DNA of 64,000 nucleotides from Pseudomonas putida (GCF_016406145.1 NZ_CP066306.1:4588001-4652000); one strand, 5' to 3'. Counted from the first letter of the stretch, positions 18,233 through 27,066 are shown. The notes: generated by a model from the sequence alone, not told the origin. Translations and numbers: made by a program.

Positions 18233-20181
18233 CAGTCACCCCCGTCCAGGCGCGCGCGGCTGGCCGGGAATACCCGCAGCAGCTGGCCGTCCTGCGCAAG
18301 GCCTGGCAGCTTGAGCGGCGTGGTCTGCTGCAAGGTGCGGTACTTGTCTTCGCTCAAACCCGCCAGGCTCGGCCCGTCACGCAGGATGCGCGGGCGGATG
18401 AAGACCATCAGGTTCTGCTTGGTGTTCTTGCTGGCCTCGGAACGGAACAGCCGGCCCAGCCCCGGAATATCCCCGAGAAACGGTACGCGTTGATCGCTGG
18501 TGCTCAGCTCATCGCTGATCAGGCCGCCAAGAATCACCAGGCCATTGTCTTCGACCATGACCTTGGTCTTGATCTCGCGCTTGTTGGTGATCACATCGCT
18601 GGCGGCGCTGGAGTCGGCGATCGACGAGACTTCCTGAACGATATCCAGGCGTACGCTGTTGTCGATGTTGATCTGCGGCTTGATGCGCAGCTTCACCCCG
18701 ACTTCCTTGCGCTCGATGGTCTGGTAGGGGTTGGCGTTGTTCTGCGTCACGGAGCCGGTGACGAAGGGCACTTCCTGGCCGACCAGGATCGATGCCTCGG
18801 CGTTGTCCAGGGTCAGCAGGGTCGGCGTGGACAGCAGGTTGAAGCCGCTTTTGCCCTTCAGTGCGTTGATCAGCATGGCGAAGTTGAAGCCACCGCCGAA
18901 GTGGCCGATGCCGGCAGTCACGCCTGTCGTGGCCGACAGCAGGTCGCCCAGCGCTTCGTTGTCGCCGCTGGCCGCGGCGCCCGCGATGTTGGCGATGTTC
19001 ACCCCGTTGCTGCCGAAGTTGACGATGCCGGCGCCGAACTTTTCGTCGGCGAACAGCCACTGCACGCCAAGCTCCTGGGCGCGGCTGTCGGACACTTCGG
19101 CGATGATGGCCTCGACCACTACCTGGGCGCGGCGGATGTCCAGCTGCTCGACGATGGAGCGGTAGGCGGCCAGCTCGCTGTCGGGGCCGACCATGACCAC
19201 GGCGTTGGTGCCCTCCTCGTACTCCAGGCGTATGCCCGAATCGCTGGCGGCGGCCATCACCGGCTTGTCCTTGGCCTCGCCTTCGCCTGCGCCCTCGCTG
19301 GGCACACCGCCTTCCTGGCTCAGCCCGCGCAGCACCTTCACCACTTCGCCAGCATTGGCATGGCGCAGGTAGATCACCTGCGTGTTGCTGCTGTGCCGGT
19401 TCTCACTGGGCTGATCGAGCTGGCCCAACAGGGCTCGCACACGGTCGGTGCTGCCACGTACCAGCAAGGCATTGCTACGCGGGTCAGCCACCACCTGGGT
19501 GCTGTCGGCGCCCTGCTCTCGGGCCAACAGGCGGGTCAGCAGCTGCGCGGTATCGGCGGCGCTGGCATGGCGCAGGGGCATGACCTTCAAGGGTTCGTCA
19601 CTGACCTGGTCAAGCTGGCGCAACAGGCTGTCGATGCGTTCGAGGTTGCTGCGCCAATCGGTGACCACCAGCAGGTTGGCCGCAGGATAAGGGGTGATCA
19701 CACCGACACGGGGGTCGATCAGCGGCTTGAGAATACCGAGCATCTGCTCGCTGGCGGCGTTACGCACATTGAATACGCGGGTGGCCACACCATCACTGCC
19801 TTCGCCGTGCTTGCCGGCGGCTTCCACCGGCACCGGTTCAAGGCGCGCGGCCTGGTCGGGGACGATCTTCACACTGCCATTGGGCAGATCGACCGCGGCA
19901 TAGCCTTGGGCACGCAGCTGGGCTAGAAAGATGTCGTAGATGGCATCGGCATCGTGGCGGTCGACGGTACGCACCGTGACCTTGCCTTTGACCCGCGGGT
20001 CGACGATGAAGGTGGTGCCGGTGATGCGCGACACGCTGTCGATGAATTCGCCCAGCTCGGTGTCGACGAAGTTCACCTCGTAAAGGGGGGTGCCGTTGTC
20101 ATCGAAGGTTTCCGGCTCCTCTGCCCAGGCCGCAGCAAGGGCCAGGGTCAAGGCAGCCGCCACGCAATATTTCACCAGCAT
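18229..20181 (-). CDS. gspD: Type II secretion system secretin D
   Basis: 650 residues with a signal peptide ([20 protein letters not shown]). The N0 domain ([29 protein letters not shown]), N1-N3 ring domains, and the C-terminal secretin domain with [19 protein letters not shown] and [15 protein letters not shown] follow in order. It forms the outer-membrane gate. No pilotin gene (gspS) is seen nearby. It lies between gspC and gspE, four bases from gspC. Confidence 0.96.
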   Translation of the reverse strand: MLVKYCVAAALTLALAAAWAEEPETFDDNGTPLYEVNFVDTELGEFIDSVSRITGTTFIVDPRVKGKVTVRTVDRHDADAIYDIFLAQLRAQGYAAVDLPNGSVKIVPDQAARLEPVPVEAAGKHGEGSDGVATRVFNVRNAASEQMLGILKPLIDPRVGVITPYPAANLLVVTDWRSNLERIDSLLRQLDQVSDEPLKVMPLRHASAADTAQLLTRLLAREQGADSTQVVADPRSNALLVRGSTDRVRALLGQLDQPSENRHSSNTQVIYLRHANAGEVVKVLRGLSQEGGVPSEGAGEGEAKDKPVMAAASDSGIRLEYEEGTNAVVMVGPDSELAAYRSIVEQLDIRRAQVVVEAIIAEVSDSRAQELGVQWLFADEKFGAGIVNFGSNGVNIANIAGAAASGDNEALGDLLSATTGVTAGIGHFGGGFNFAMLINALKGKSGFNLLSTPTLLTLDNAEASILVGQEVPFVTGSVTQNNANPYQTIERKEVGVKLRIKPQINIDNSVRLDIVQEVSSIADSSAASDVITNKREIKTKVMVEDNGLVILGGLISDELSTSDQRVPFLGDIPGLGRLFRSEASKNTKQNLMVFIRPRILRDGPSLAGLSEDKYRTLQQTTPLKLPGLAQDGQLLRVFPASRARLDGGDW

Positions 20182-20184
20182 CGT

Positions 20185-20610
20185 TCATCCTTGCCGCTTG
20201 AAGCCGGTCACGGCGGGGCGTGGCGGCCAGGGCAAGCGTTCGCGCCGCCCCTGGTTGTCGAAAATCAGGCCATCGGCGTCGATGTCCTGCAATACGATCC
20301 CCGGTGCCAGGCGCTGGCCACGGCCCAAGGTACGCACCTGCTGGCCGTAGCGCAGCACCACGACGCTGGCAGACAACGGCTGAGCCTTGAGGCCGCCGAG
20401 GTACTGCAATGGCAAACGGGTGAGCGCAATCGAGCCATCGTCGCCCGGGGCCTGCCAATGGCCGACCAGCAACCCCGGCAGCGGGGCGTCGACGGCAACC
20501 GGGGCGCTGGCCGGTTGCGGCTGGCGCGCCAGTTGCAAAACGCATTGGGCGGCAAGCCACCCGGCCAGCGTCAGCAGGCCACCGGTCATCAGGCGAGCGG
20601 CGAGTGTCAT
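20185..20610 (-). CDS. gspC: Type II secretion system protein C (short form)
   Basis: 141 residues from the ATG at 20610, which overlaps the UxpA-like stop by 4 bp. A single N-terminal membrane anchor (LMTGGLLTLAGWLAAQCVLQLA) is followed by a homology-region domain: LPGLLVGHW...IALTRLPLQYLGGLKAQPLSASVVVLRYGQQVRTLGRGQRLAPGIVLQDIDADGLIFDNQGRRERLPWP. Full-length GspC/XcpP proteins have a further PDZ or coiled-coil domain that is absent here. The HR domain contacts the GspD N0 domain and the protein links inner and outer membrane parts. Confidence 0.85.
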   Translation of the reverse strand: MTLAARLMTGGLLTLAGWLAAQCVLQLARQPQPASAPVAVDAPLPGLLVGHWQAPGDDGSIALTRLPLQYLGGLKAQPLSASVVVLRYGQQVRTLGRGQRLAPGIVLQDIDADGLIFDNQGRRERLPWPPRPAVTGFKRQG

Positions 20611-22247
20611 GACATCAACTGCCGTGGGTGCCAGCCTGGGTGGCCTTGCACATAGCGCACCTCCGGTACTTGCAAGGCCGCCAGTTGCCAACCCGGCCGC
20701 TGTCGCCCGAGCCAGGCCTCGACCCGCTGCCACAACGGCTCACCGGCTTGGGGCTCGAATTGCAGACCAAAGGTGCGGCACAGGCCCTGAACCGGATCCA
20801 GGCCAGTGATGCGCTTGCCTTGCGGGCTGTAGCTCACCCGCCAGGCCTGGCCCTGCCAGCGTGGCAGGTCCTGGCTGTTGTCCAGCAGCAAGGGGTCACC
20901 GAACAGTTGCTCGGCCGCGTTTTCCAGCACCTGCTCGACCTGCCGGGCCGGCGCCTCGACCACCGGTGCCGGGTAGCCGCCGGTGAGGCTGATCAGGTGC
21001 TCGCGCGTGATGGCCTCGCCAGCGGCCAATGGGTAGTCATAGCGCAGGCCCGGCAACAGCACCGGCATGCTGCTGTCATCGGCCAGGGCCTGGTGCAGCA
21101 AACGGTCCCAACTACCGCCACGCGTGTCGCGACGCCACAGCGCCTGTGGCGCAACCGCCAGCGGCTGGTCGAGCCACGCTGCATGGCCTGCGCGCTGCTG
21201 GCGCAACTCGGCCTGCAACTGGTTGGCGCGCAACTGCGCTGCGGGTGAGAGTTGCTGGGCCAATGCCGGAAAGAAGCGCCCATCGAACTGCCATTGCCCG
21301 GCGACCTGTTGGCAACGCAGGCGAAACGCACCACTGCCCCGGCAACCGGCAAACAACACCGGTATGCGGCGGCCGCTGGCCTGGGTTGCCTGCACAGGTG
21401 TGGGCCACAGGTCCTGGCCACGCGCGCAGAGCAGCACGTCGATCTGCGCCACGCGCTCGGCCAGCCACAGGCCCGGGCCGGTGCCGACATCCGCCAGCGC
21501 CACCACCAGGTCCGCTTCGCGGCGGGCCTGCTCGAAGGTCGGCAGCAGCGATTGGTACCACTGTTTGAGAGAGGCTTTCTGGTCCTGGGCGTAAGGGTCG
21601 GTGACGCCCACCACGGCGATGCGTGCACCGCCGCGCTCGAACACGTGCAGAGGCTCCAGGCCCAAGGTTTTGCGTTGTTCGTCGGCAATACCCGCAGCAA
21701 GCGTCATCGCTGAAGACTGGTGGTAAAGGGCAGCACTGCGCTGTGGCCAAAGCACGCGTTCATCACTGCTCACACGGGCTTCGCTGCCCAACAGTTGGCT
21801 GCCCTGCACACCGCTCTCGCCCTGGGTCAAATAGGCCAGGCCACTGCCGTTCCAGCCCTGGCCGTTTTCGAGAGTCAGGCTATTGCCCGGCCCCACCTCG
21901 GCGCGCAGTTGTTCCAACAGGGCCGCGAGCACGGCATAACCACCCAGCTGCACGCCGGCCGCCTGGCTGGCATCGAGCAAGGGCGCGAGTTGAGGGTGCG
22001 CCACGCTGGCGCTGGCGCCGGTCATCCAGGGAGCCCGGCCCAAGTGGCTGACCGGGCCCAGGCGGGTTGACGGCACCACGGGCTGGCCGGGCTGGCGCGC
22101 ATCGAGGGTGTCGGCGACGTACAACAGGTCCAGGCTGGCATTGCCGCCGCGCTGGCCCGGGAATGCAGAACAGGCACCGAGCAACGGTGCCAGGGCACCG
22201 ACACCCATCCATCTGATCATTTCGCGCCTGTACACACTGCTTGCCAT
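20607..22247 (-). CDS. uxpA: UxpA-like Tat lipoprotein, SoxB/5'-nucleotidase-like fold
   Basis: About 546 residues from ATG 22247; an ATG four codons earlier is also in frame. The N terminus carries both a twin-arginine motif (YRREMIRWMG, Arg7-Arg8) and a lipobox (LLGAC, Cys26), so it should be a Tat-exported lipoprotein. The body aligns in outline with SoxB and UshA-type metallophosphatases (LENGQGWNGS where SoxB has a GDTWQGS block; VDVLL-type segment where GHTHD is expected). However the metal-binding motifs look degenerate: no Asp-x-His near the start, and CARGQD instead of GHTHD. It is the first gene of the gsp operon and I recall the name UxpA for the lipoprotein next to P. putida xcp genes. 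Function is unproven; it may be a substrate or an accessory factor of the secretion system. Confidence 0.78.
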   Translation of the reverse strand: MASSVYRREMIRWMGVGALAPLLGACSAFPGQRGGNASLDLLYVADTLDARQPGQPVVPSTRLGPVSHLGRAPWMTGASASVAHPQLAPLLDASQAAGVQLGGYAVLAALLEQLRAEVGPGNSLTLENGQGWNGSGLAYLTQGESGVQGSQLLGSEARVSSDERVLWPQRSAALYHQSSAMTLAAGIADEQRKTLGLEPLHVFERGGARIAVVGVTDPYAQDQKASLKQWYQSLLPTFEQARREADLVVALADVGTGPGLWLAERVAQIDVLLCARGQDLWPTPVQATQASGRRIPVLFAGCRGSGAFRLRCQQVAGQWQFDGRFFPALAQQLSPAAQLRANQLQAELRQQRAGHAAWLDQPLAVAPQALWRRDTRGGSWDRLLHQALADDSSMPVLLPGLRYDYPLAAGEAITREHLISLTGGYPAPVVEAPARQVEQVLENAAEQLFGDPLLLDNSQDLPRWQGQAWRVSYSPQGKRITGLDPVQGLCRTFGLQFEPQAGEPLWQRVEAWLGRQRPGWQLAALQVPEVRYVQGHPGWHPRQLMS

Positions 22248-22303
22248 CGGGCCCGCCATCCTTATCCGAGTTCTCTTTGGGCCCCGGATGTTGCGGCGTT
22301 GGC

Positions 22304-22321
22304 ATTACAGTTTGATGGCAG
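22304..22321 (-). promoter_or_regulatory. Candidate Pho box upstream of the uxpA-gsp operon
   Basis: On the minus strand the sequence CTGCCATCAAACTGTAAT fits the PhoB consensus CTGTCATAAATCTGT(C/A)AT at all but about two consensus positions, with 7-bp half sites at 11-bp spacing. A third, weaker half site (TTGTCGG) lies 11 bp farther upstream in phase. It ends 57 bp before the uxpA ATG. Confidence 0.65.
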
Positions 22322-22471
22322 AAATCCGACAACCATTCCAGATTGTTCTGTCTGGCACAGCGATAAGAACTTAATGTTTTAAAGCGACGTTAATATTTCT
22401 GCCAAAGAATCATCATCTTTGCGCACTAAAGTCGCGGTTTCTTCCAACTCAGCCAATACAAGGACACCCTG

Positions 22472-24535
22472 ATGAGTCGAGAAACCGGCGACAACCTGGA
22501 CCGCAACCACAGTGGCAACCTGCCGATGGCCAGCGTCATGGACGCCTACCTAAGCCGTCGCAGCGTGATGCGCGGCAGCCTGGGTGCCGCTATCGCCATG
22601 ATTGCCGGTACCGGCCTGACCGGCTGCTTCGACAGTGGTGGCGGTTCCGACAACGATGACCCGGCAACCGAGCCGCCGGTTACCGAACCTGAAGTACCGA
22701 AACTGGCGCTGGGCTTCCAGTCCATCGCGGGTTCGCGCACCGACGCCTGTGTCGTCGCCGCCGGCTACAGTGCCTACGTGCTGGCACCGTGGGGCACGCC
22801 GATCAACAGCAACGGCAACCCCTGGAAACCGGACGGCAGCAATACCTCCAGCGACCAGGCCAACGCCATGGGCATGCACCATGACGGCATGCACTTCTTC
22901 CCCATCAATGGCAGTTCCGAAGACGGCCTGCTGGCGATCAACTTCGAATACATCGATGCCGCCGCCCTGCACCCCAACGGCCCGACCACCGACGCCAGCG
23001 GCAATCGCCCGGCCGAAGAAGTGCGCAAGGAAATCAACGCCCACGGTGCCGGCGTGGTGCGCCTGCAGAAGCTCAACGGGCGCTGGCAGGTGGTCGACAA
23101 CGACCCGCTCAACCGCCGTTTCACCACCGCCTCACGCATGGAAATCACTGGCCCGCTGCGTGGCACCGACCACGTCAAGACCAAGTATTCGGCTGACGGC
23201 ACGCACTGCCGCGGCACCAACAACAACTGCGGCAACGGCTACACCCCGTGGGGCACTTACCTGACCTGCGAAGAGAACTGGCCTGGCATTTTCGTCAACA
23301 AGGACACCCGTCCGGAGGACCAGCGACGCATCGGCGTAGGCACCTCCAGCGGCCAGTACAAGTGGGAGACCGCTGCTGGTGACAACACCGAAGAAAACGA
23401 TGAGTTCGCCCGCTTCGACGTGACCATCAAAGGTGCCAGCGCCACCGACGACTACCGCAACGAAGCCAGCACCTATGGCTACATCGTCGAAATCGACCCG
23501 TACAACAGCAGCACCCTGGCCACCAAGCGCACCGCACTCGGCCGCTTCCGCCACGAAGGTTGCTGCCCGGGCCTGCCGGTGGCCGGTAAACCGCTGGTCT
23601 GGTACATGGGCGACGACTCCAATAACGAGTACCTGTACAAGTTCGTCTCCACCGCCGTGTGGGATGCCGCCGACGCAAGCCCGGCCGACCGCCTGGCCAC
23701 CGGCGCCAAGTACATGGACCAGGGCAAGCTCTACGTGGCCCGTTTCAATGCAGACGGCACGGGCGAGTGGATTCTGCTCGACGTGACCACCGCCACCACG
23801 GCAGGCAGCACCCTCGGGGCGCTGTACGGTGACCTGGCAGGCATCATCCTCAACACCCGTGGTGCAGGCGATGCAGTGGGTGCAACGCCGATGGACCGCC
23901 CGGAATGGACAGCGGTCAACCCGCTCAATGGCGACGTCTACCTGACCCTGACCAACAACAGCGCGCGCACCCCGGAAAAAGTCGATGCGGCCAACCCGCG
24001 TGGCCCGAACCGCCACGGCCACATCATCCGCTGGCACGACAGCGACGATCAGGTGAGCTTTACCTGGGATATCTTCGTGTTCGGTGCCAACGCCGCCGGC
24101 ACCGCGGAGATCAACCGCTCGGGCCTGACCGAACTCAACCAGTTCGCCAGCCCCGACGGCATGAGCTTCGATAGCCGTGGCGTGTTGTGGTTCGAGACTG
24201 ACAACGGTGAGAGCACGGTCACCGATTACACCAACGATCAGTTGCTGGCAGTGATCCCTACCGACCTGGTGGATGCCACTGGCAAGCAGGTACCGGTCAA
24301 TGCACAGAACCAGGTGGACTTGCGTCGCTTCTTCGTCGGGCCGAACGGCTGCGAGGTGACCGGGATTGCCTTCAGCCCGGACAACAAGTCGATGTTCGTC
24401 AATATCCAGCACCCGGAGAACTGGCCGTACACCGACAAGGCCACCGATGTAACCCCAGCGGGGACCACGGTACGGCCGAGGGCTTCGACCGTGGTGATCC
24501 AGCGCGATGATGGCGGGGAGATCGGGACCGTCTGA
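22472..24535 (+). CDS. PhoX family (DUF839) alkaline phosphatase with Tat lipoprotein-type signal
   Basis: 687 residues. The N terminus has a Tat motif (SRRSVMRGSLG, Arg29-Arg30) and then LTGC (lipobox, Cys52) followed by an Asp/Gly/Pro-rich linker. The catalytic domain has the PhoX hallmarks: NNCGNGYTPWGTYLTCEENWPG with the iron-liganding Cys near residue 267, GRFRHEG, and VWFETDNGES. PhoX enzymes are Fe/Ca-dependent phosphomonoesterases induced by phosphate starvation and exported folded by Tat. It lies divergent from the uxpA-gsp operon and converges with gspK. I recall that the P. putida Xcp system secretes a phosphatase called UxpB encoded at its xcp locus; this gene is the likely counterpart, but that is inference. 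Confidence 0.92.
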   Translation: MSRETGDNLDRNHSGNLPMASVMDAYLSRRSVMRGSLGAAIAMIAGTGLTGCFDSGGGSDNDDPATEPPVTEPEVPKLALGFQSIAGSRTDACVVAAGYSAYVLAPWGTPINSNGNPWKPDGSNTSSDQANAMGMHHDGMHFFPINGSSEDGLLAINFEYIDAAALHPNGPTTDASGNRPAEEVRKEINAHGAGVVRLQKLNGRWQVVDNDPLNRRFTTASRMEITGPLRGTDHVKTKYSADGTHCRGTNNNCGNGYTPWGTYLTCEENWPGIFVNKDTRPEDQRRIGVGTSSGQYKWETAAGDNTEENDEFARFDVTIKGASATDDYRNEASTYGYIVEIDPYNSSTLATKRTALGRFRHEGCCPGLPVAGKPLVWYMGDDSNNEYLYKFVSTAVWDAADASPADRLATGAKYMDQGKLYVARFNADGTGEWILLDVTTATTAGSTLGALYGDLAGIILNTRGAGDAVGATPMDRPEWTAVNPLNGDVYLTLTNNSARTPEKVDAANPRGPNRHGHIIRWHDSDDQVSFTWDIFVFGANAAGTAEINRSGLTELNQFASPDGMSFDSRGVLWFETDNGESTVTDYTNDQLLAVIPTDLVDATGKQVPVNAQNQVDLRRFFVGPNGCEVTGIAFSPDNKSMFVNIQHPENWPYTDKATDVTPAGTTVRPRASTVVIQRDDGGEIGTV

Positions 24536-24550
24536 TCCGTTTTTGCATCA

Positions 24551-24623
24551 GGGCCGCTGCGCGGCCCAATCGCCGGCAAGCCGGCTCCTACAGGTGTGGG
24601 AGCCGGCTTGCCGGCGATTGGGC
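24551..24623. repeat. REP pair (inverted) between phoX and gspK
   Basis: A GC hairpin (GGGCCGC...GCGGCCC, 24551-24567) is followed by two inverted REP units, CAATCGCCGGCAAGCCGG and its complement, separated by a short loop (24567-24621). The pair lies between two convergent genes and could stop transcription from both sides. Confidence 0.85.
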
Positions 24624-24645
24624 TGCACGGCAGCCTTGAACATGA

Positions 24646-25611
24646 TCACCAGACCATTGGCGCCCGACTCTTCACCCGCACCTGCTGCGCCGGCACCCGC
24701 GCATGCCACTGCACCACCCCCAACGCCTCCAGCTCAAACGCGCTGCGTATCGTCCTGCCCTGTTCTTCGAACGAAAGCTGCAACTGAAAATGCCCACTGT
24801 TGAGCAGCAACCCTTCGCTCAACCGCTCAAAGGTTTCGTCATCCACCGCCCCCAGCGCCTGACGCAACGCCGCAGCATCTACATAGCCCGACGCCGGCCG
24901 ACCACTGACGATGCGGCTGAGCAACGAACGGGGATACCGCCCTTCATAAAGCGCCTCCAGCAATGGCAGATGCTCCAGGCCTACAGCATTGGCATTCAGG
25001 CGCCAGCCGGTGGTCTGCGGCAAAGCACACAACATTGGATAACGGCGCTGGCGGGAGGCATCCGGTTCGAGCAGCAGGTTCAACTCACTGGTATCCAGCA
25101 TCGGCTGATTGGCCGCCAGACGAGGCGGCTGCTGGCGCAGATACTGAGCACTTTCGGCGCCCTGCAGGCGCGCATCGCTGTCGCTGTCGAGCCAGTCTGC
25201 CAAGGCGTCGACCAGACGTTGCGCGGCCATGTTGTCACCCAGCAAACGCCGTAGCTGGCGCTCGGCACGTTCACCGTCATCCCCCAGCAGCGCGTTGACG
25301 TTGAAACAGGTGTGCTGGTCGTACACCCGCAGTTGTGCCTGGCCGGCGCCAAAGTCGTAGTTCAAAGGTTGCCCCCGCAGCGCCTGCCAGAACAGCGGGC
25401 TAAGCCGCCAGGCGGGGTCACGCAAGGCCTGCTCGGCATAGGCCAGGCCAGCCTGTTCCATGGCCCGCACCTGTACCCGCTGGCGCAGCAACTGCACGTC
25501 ATCGACCTGGCGCCGCCCATCCTCCACCAGCCAGGCCATCCCCGCCGCGAGCATCGCCAGTACCACCAACACCATCAGCAGTGCGGCGCCCTGCTGTCGC
25601 TTGCCACCCAT
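24646..25611 (-). CDS. gspK: Type II secretion system minor pseudopilin K (detached from the main operon)
   Basis: 321 residues. The leader [25 protein letters not shown] lacks the usual Glu5, as is characteristic of GspK, which caps the pseudopilus. The body shows the GspK pattern FDVNALL-like ([12 protein letters not shown]), [22 protein letters not shown] with acidic calcium-binding residues, and [14 protein letters not shown] strong AGGAG site precedes the ATG. In most type II operons gspK follows gspJ; here it lies about 9 kb away, transcribed separately, between the PhoX gene and tatABC. Confidence 0.93.
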   Translation of the reverse strand: MGGKRQQGAALLMVLVVLAMLAAGMAWLVEDGRRQVDDVQLLRQRVQVRAMEQAGLAYAEQALRDPAWRLSPLFWQALRGQPLNYDFGAGQAQLRVYDQHTCFNVNALLGDDGERAERQLRRLLGDNMAAQRLVDALADWLDSDSDARLQGAESAQYLRQQPPRLAANQPMLDTSELNLLLEPDASRQRRYPMLCALPQTTGWRLNANAVGLEHLPLLEALYEGRYPRSLLSRIVSGRPASGYVDAAALRQALGAVDDETFERLSEGLLLNSGHFQLQLSFEEQGRTIRSAFELEALGVVQWHARVPAQQVRVKSRAPMVW

Positions 25612-25685
25612 GGCGCAGCACTCCTCTTATCGAACAAGGCGCCAGTCAACAGGGGAGTTGTTGCAGGCAGATTGCAAATACCTTG

Positions 25686-25703
25686 CAGTCATGTTCGCGT
25701 CAT
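25686..25703 (+). promoter_or_regulatory. Candidate Pho box upstream of tatABC
   Basis: CAGTCAT and GCGTCAT, spaced by 4 bases (11-bp repeat period), match 11 of the 14 half-site positions of the Pho box CTGTCAT-N4-CTGTCAT. It ends 54 bp before the tatA ATG, similar to the Pho box distance in front of uxpA. Confidence 0.5.
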
Positions 25704-25756
25704 CTACGCGAGGCAGGATTGGCCTTTCTTTTCATGGCCTTACAGGAGTGGTCGTA

Positions 25757-25990
25757 ATGGGTGGCATCGGAATCTGGCAGCTGGTGATCGTACTGATAAT
25801 CGTGTTTCTGCTGTTTGGCACTAAACGCCTCAAGGGTCTGGGCAGTGATGTTGGCGAAGCGATCCAGGGCTTTCGCAAGTCCATGGGGGGCGACAGCGAT
25901 GCCAGCACCCAAACTGCACCGCAGCAGGTACAACAGGAGCCACTGACCCGTTCGCCTGTGCCACAGCAGCAAGCGGATCGGCAGGCCTGA
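25757..25990 (+). CDS. tatA: Sec-independent protein translocase TatA
   Basis: 77 residues from the ATG at 25757 with an AGGAG ribosome-binding site; the longer upstream frame is not coding. The N-terminal helix [29 protein letters not shown], hinge FGTKRL and amphipathic helix ([15 protein letters not shown]) are typical of TatA, followed by a Gln-rich tail. It forms the pore of the twin-arginine translocase. Its stop overlaps the tatB start by one base. Placement among T2SS genes suggests a dedicated role for the Tat substrates nearby. Confidence 0.93.
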   Translation: MGGIGIWQLVIVLIIVFLLFGTKRLKGLGSDVGEAIQGFRKSMGGDSDASTQTAPQQVQQEPLTRSPVPQQQADRQA

Positions 25991-26280
25991 TGTTCGAGGT
26001 AGGCTTCAGCGAGATGCTGCTGGTGGGCATCGTCGCGCTGCTGGTGCTTGGCCCGGAACGCTTGCCGGTCGCTGCGCGCACTCTGGGCCGTGGCCTGGGC
26101 CAGGCGCGTCGGGCAATGCAGGGTTTGCGCGCGCAGATGGAACGCGAAATCGACATGCCCAACCTCGACAGCGCGCCATTGCAACGCCTCGAGCAGGAGC
26201 TGCGCCAGGGCATCAGCCTCAAGGCGGAACCGGCCACTGACGCTGCAACGGTCACGGTCATTCGGGAGACCACCTCATGA
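25990..26280 (+). CDS. tatB: Sec-independent protein translocase TatB
   Basis: 96 residues. It starts with [31 protein letters not shown], including Glu8 and the LGPERLP motif that distinguish TatB from TatA. An amphipathic helix follows. With TatC it forms the receptor for twin-arginine signal peptides. It overlaps tatA by 1 and tatC by 4 bases. At 96 residues it is shorter than E. coli TatB (171). Confidence 0.92.
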   Translation: MFEVGFSEMLLVGIVALLVLGPERLPVAARTLGRGLGQARRAMQGLRAQMEREIDMPNLDSAPLQRLEQELRQGISLKAEPATDAATVTVIRETTS

Positions 26281-27035
26281 GTATCGCCCTGGACCCGGCG
26301 GCACACATGCCGCTCACCGGTCACCTGCGCGACCTGCGCAAGCGCCTGGTGCGCTGCCTGCTACTGGTCGCGCTGGTGTTCGCCGGCCTGTTCCCCTTCG
26401 CCCAGCAGCTCTACACACTGATTTCCGAACCGCTGCGCCGCTTCCTCCCGGAAGGCGCCAGCATGATCGCCACCAGTGTCACCTCGCCGTTTCTCACACC
26501 GTTCAAGCTGACTGCGATGTGCGCGCTGTTCGTGGCCATGCCGCTGCTGCTGCATCAGGCCTGGGGCTTTCTTGCGCCGGGTCTTTACCGCCGCGAGCGG
26601 CGCATCGCCCTGCCCTTGCTGGTGTCGAGCATCGTGCTGTTCTACGCCGGCATGGCGTTCGCCTTCTACCTGGTATTCCCGATGATGTTCGGCTTTTTTG
26701 CCAGCGTGACGCCGGACGGCGTAGCGATGATGACCGACATCAGCCAGTACCTGGACTTCATCATGGCGCTGTTCCTGGCGTTCGGCCTGGCCTTCGAGAT
26801 CCCGGTAGCAACGTTCATCGTGGTGTGGGTGGGGCTGGCCGATGTGGTCACGTTGCGGCGCAGCAGGCCCTACGTGATCGTCGGCTGCTTTGTGGTGGGG
26901 ATGATCCTGACGCCGCCGGATGTGTTTTCACAGACCATGCTGGCGGTGCCGATGTGGGTGCTGTTCGAGGTGGGGTTGCTGGCGTGTGCGGGGTTGCGGC
27001 GGGAGGGGCAAGCGCCGCAGAGCGTCGCTGAATGA
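26277..27035 (+). CDS. tatC: Sec-independent protein translocase TatC
   Basis: 252 residues with six transmembrane helices. Conserved TatC features are present: the N-terminal HLRDLRKRL motif, the FLxPFK block (SPFLTPFKL), the FLAPGLYRRERR segment and the acidic FGLAFEIPV region in the fourth/fifth helices. It binds the RR motif of substrates. Downstream, a GCCGGC hairpin ends the operon. Confidence 0.95.
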   Translation: MSIALDPAAHMPLTGHLRDLRKRLVRCLLLVALVFAGLFPFAQQLYTLISEPLRRFLPEGASMIATSVTSPFLTPFKLTAMCALFVAMPLLLHQAWGFLAPGLYRRERRIALPLLVSSIVLFYAGMAFAFYLVFPMMFGFFASVTPDGVAMMTDISQYLDFIMALFLAFGLAFEIPVATFIVVWVGLADVVTLRRSRPYVIVGCFVVGMILTPPDVFSQTMLAVPMWVLFEVGLLACAGLRREGQAPQSVAE

Positions 27036-27042
27036 AGCGGGT

Positions 27043-27066
27043 TCATCGCCGGCAAGCCGGCGATGA
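27043..27066. terminator. GCCGGC hairpin between tatC and the yqfO-like gene
   Basis: TCATCGCCGGC and GCCGGCGATGA form a perfect 11-bp stem with a 2-base loop, 7 bp after the tatC stop and before the stop of the convergent gene at 27079. The core is that of one REP unit. It can act in both directions. Confidence 0.65.

Noticed and set aside
18013..19926. Long plus-strand frame opposite gspD
   Set aside because: Antisense to the secretin gene, with no recognisable protein family.
22322..22471. A strong Pho box directly for the phoX gene on the plus strand
   Set aside because: Only a degenerate, phased triplet (22388-22416) with about 13 of 21 matches is present, too weak to list as a site.
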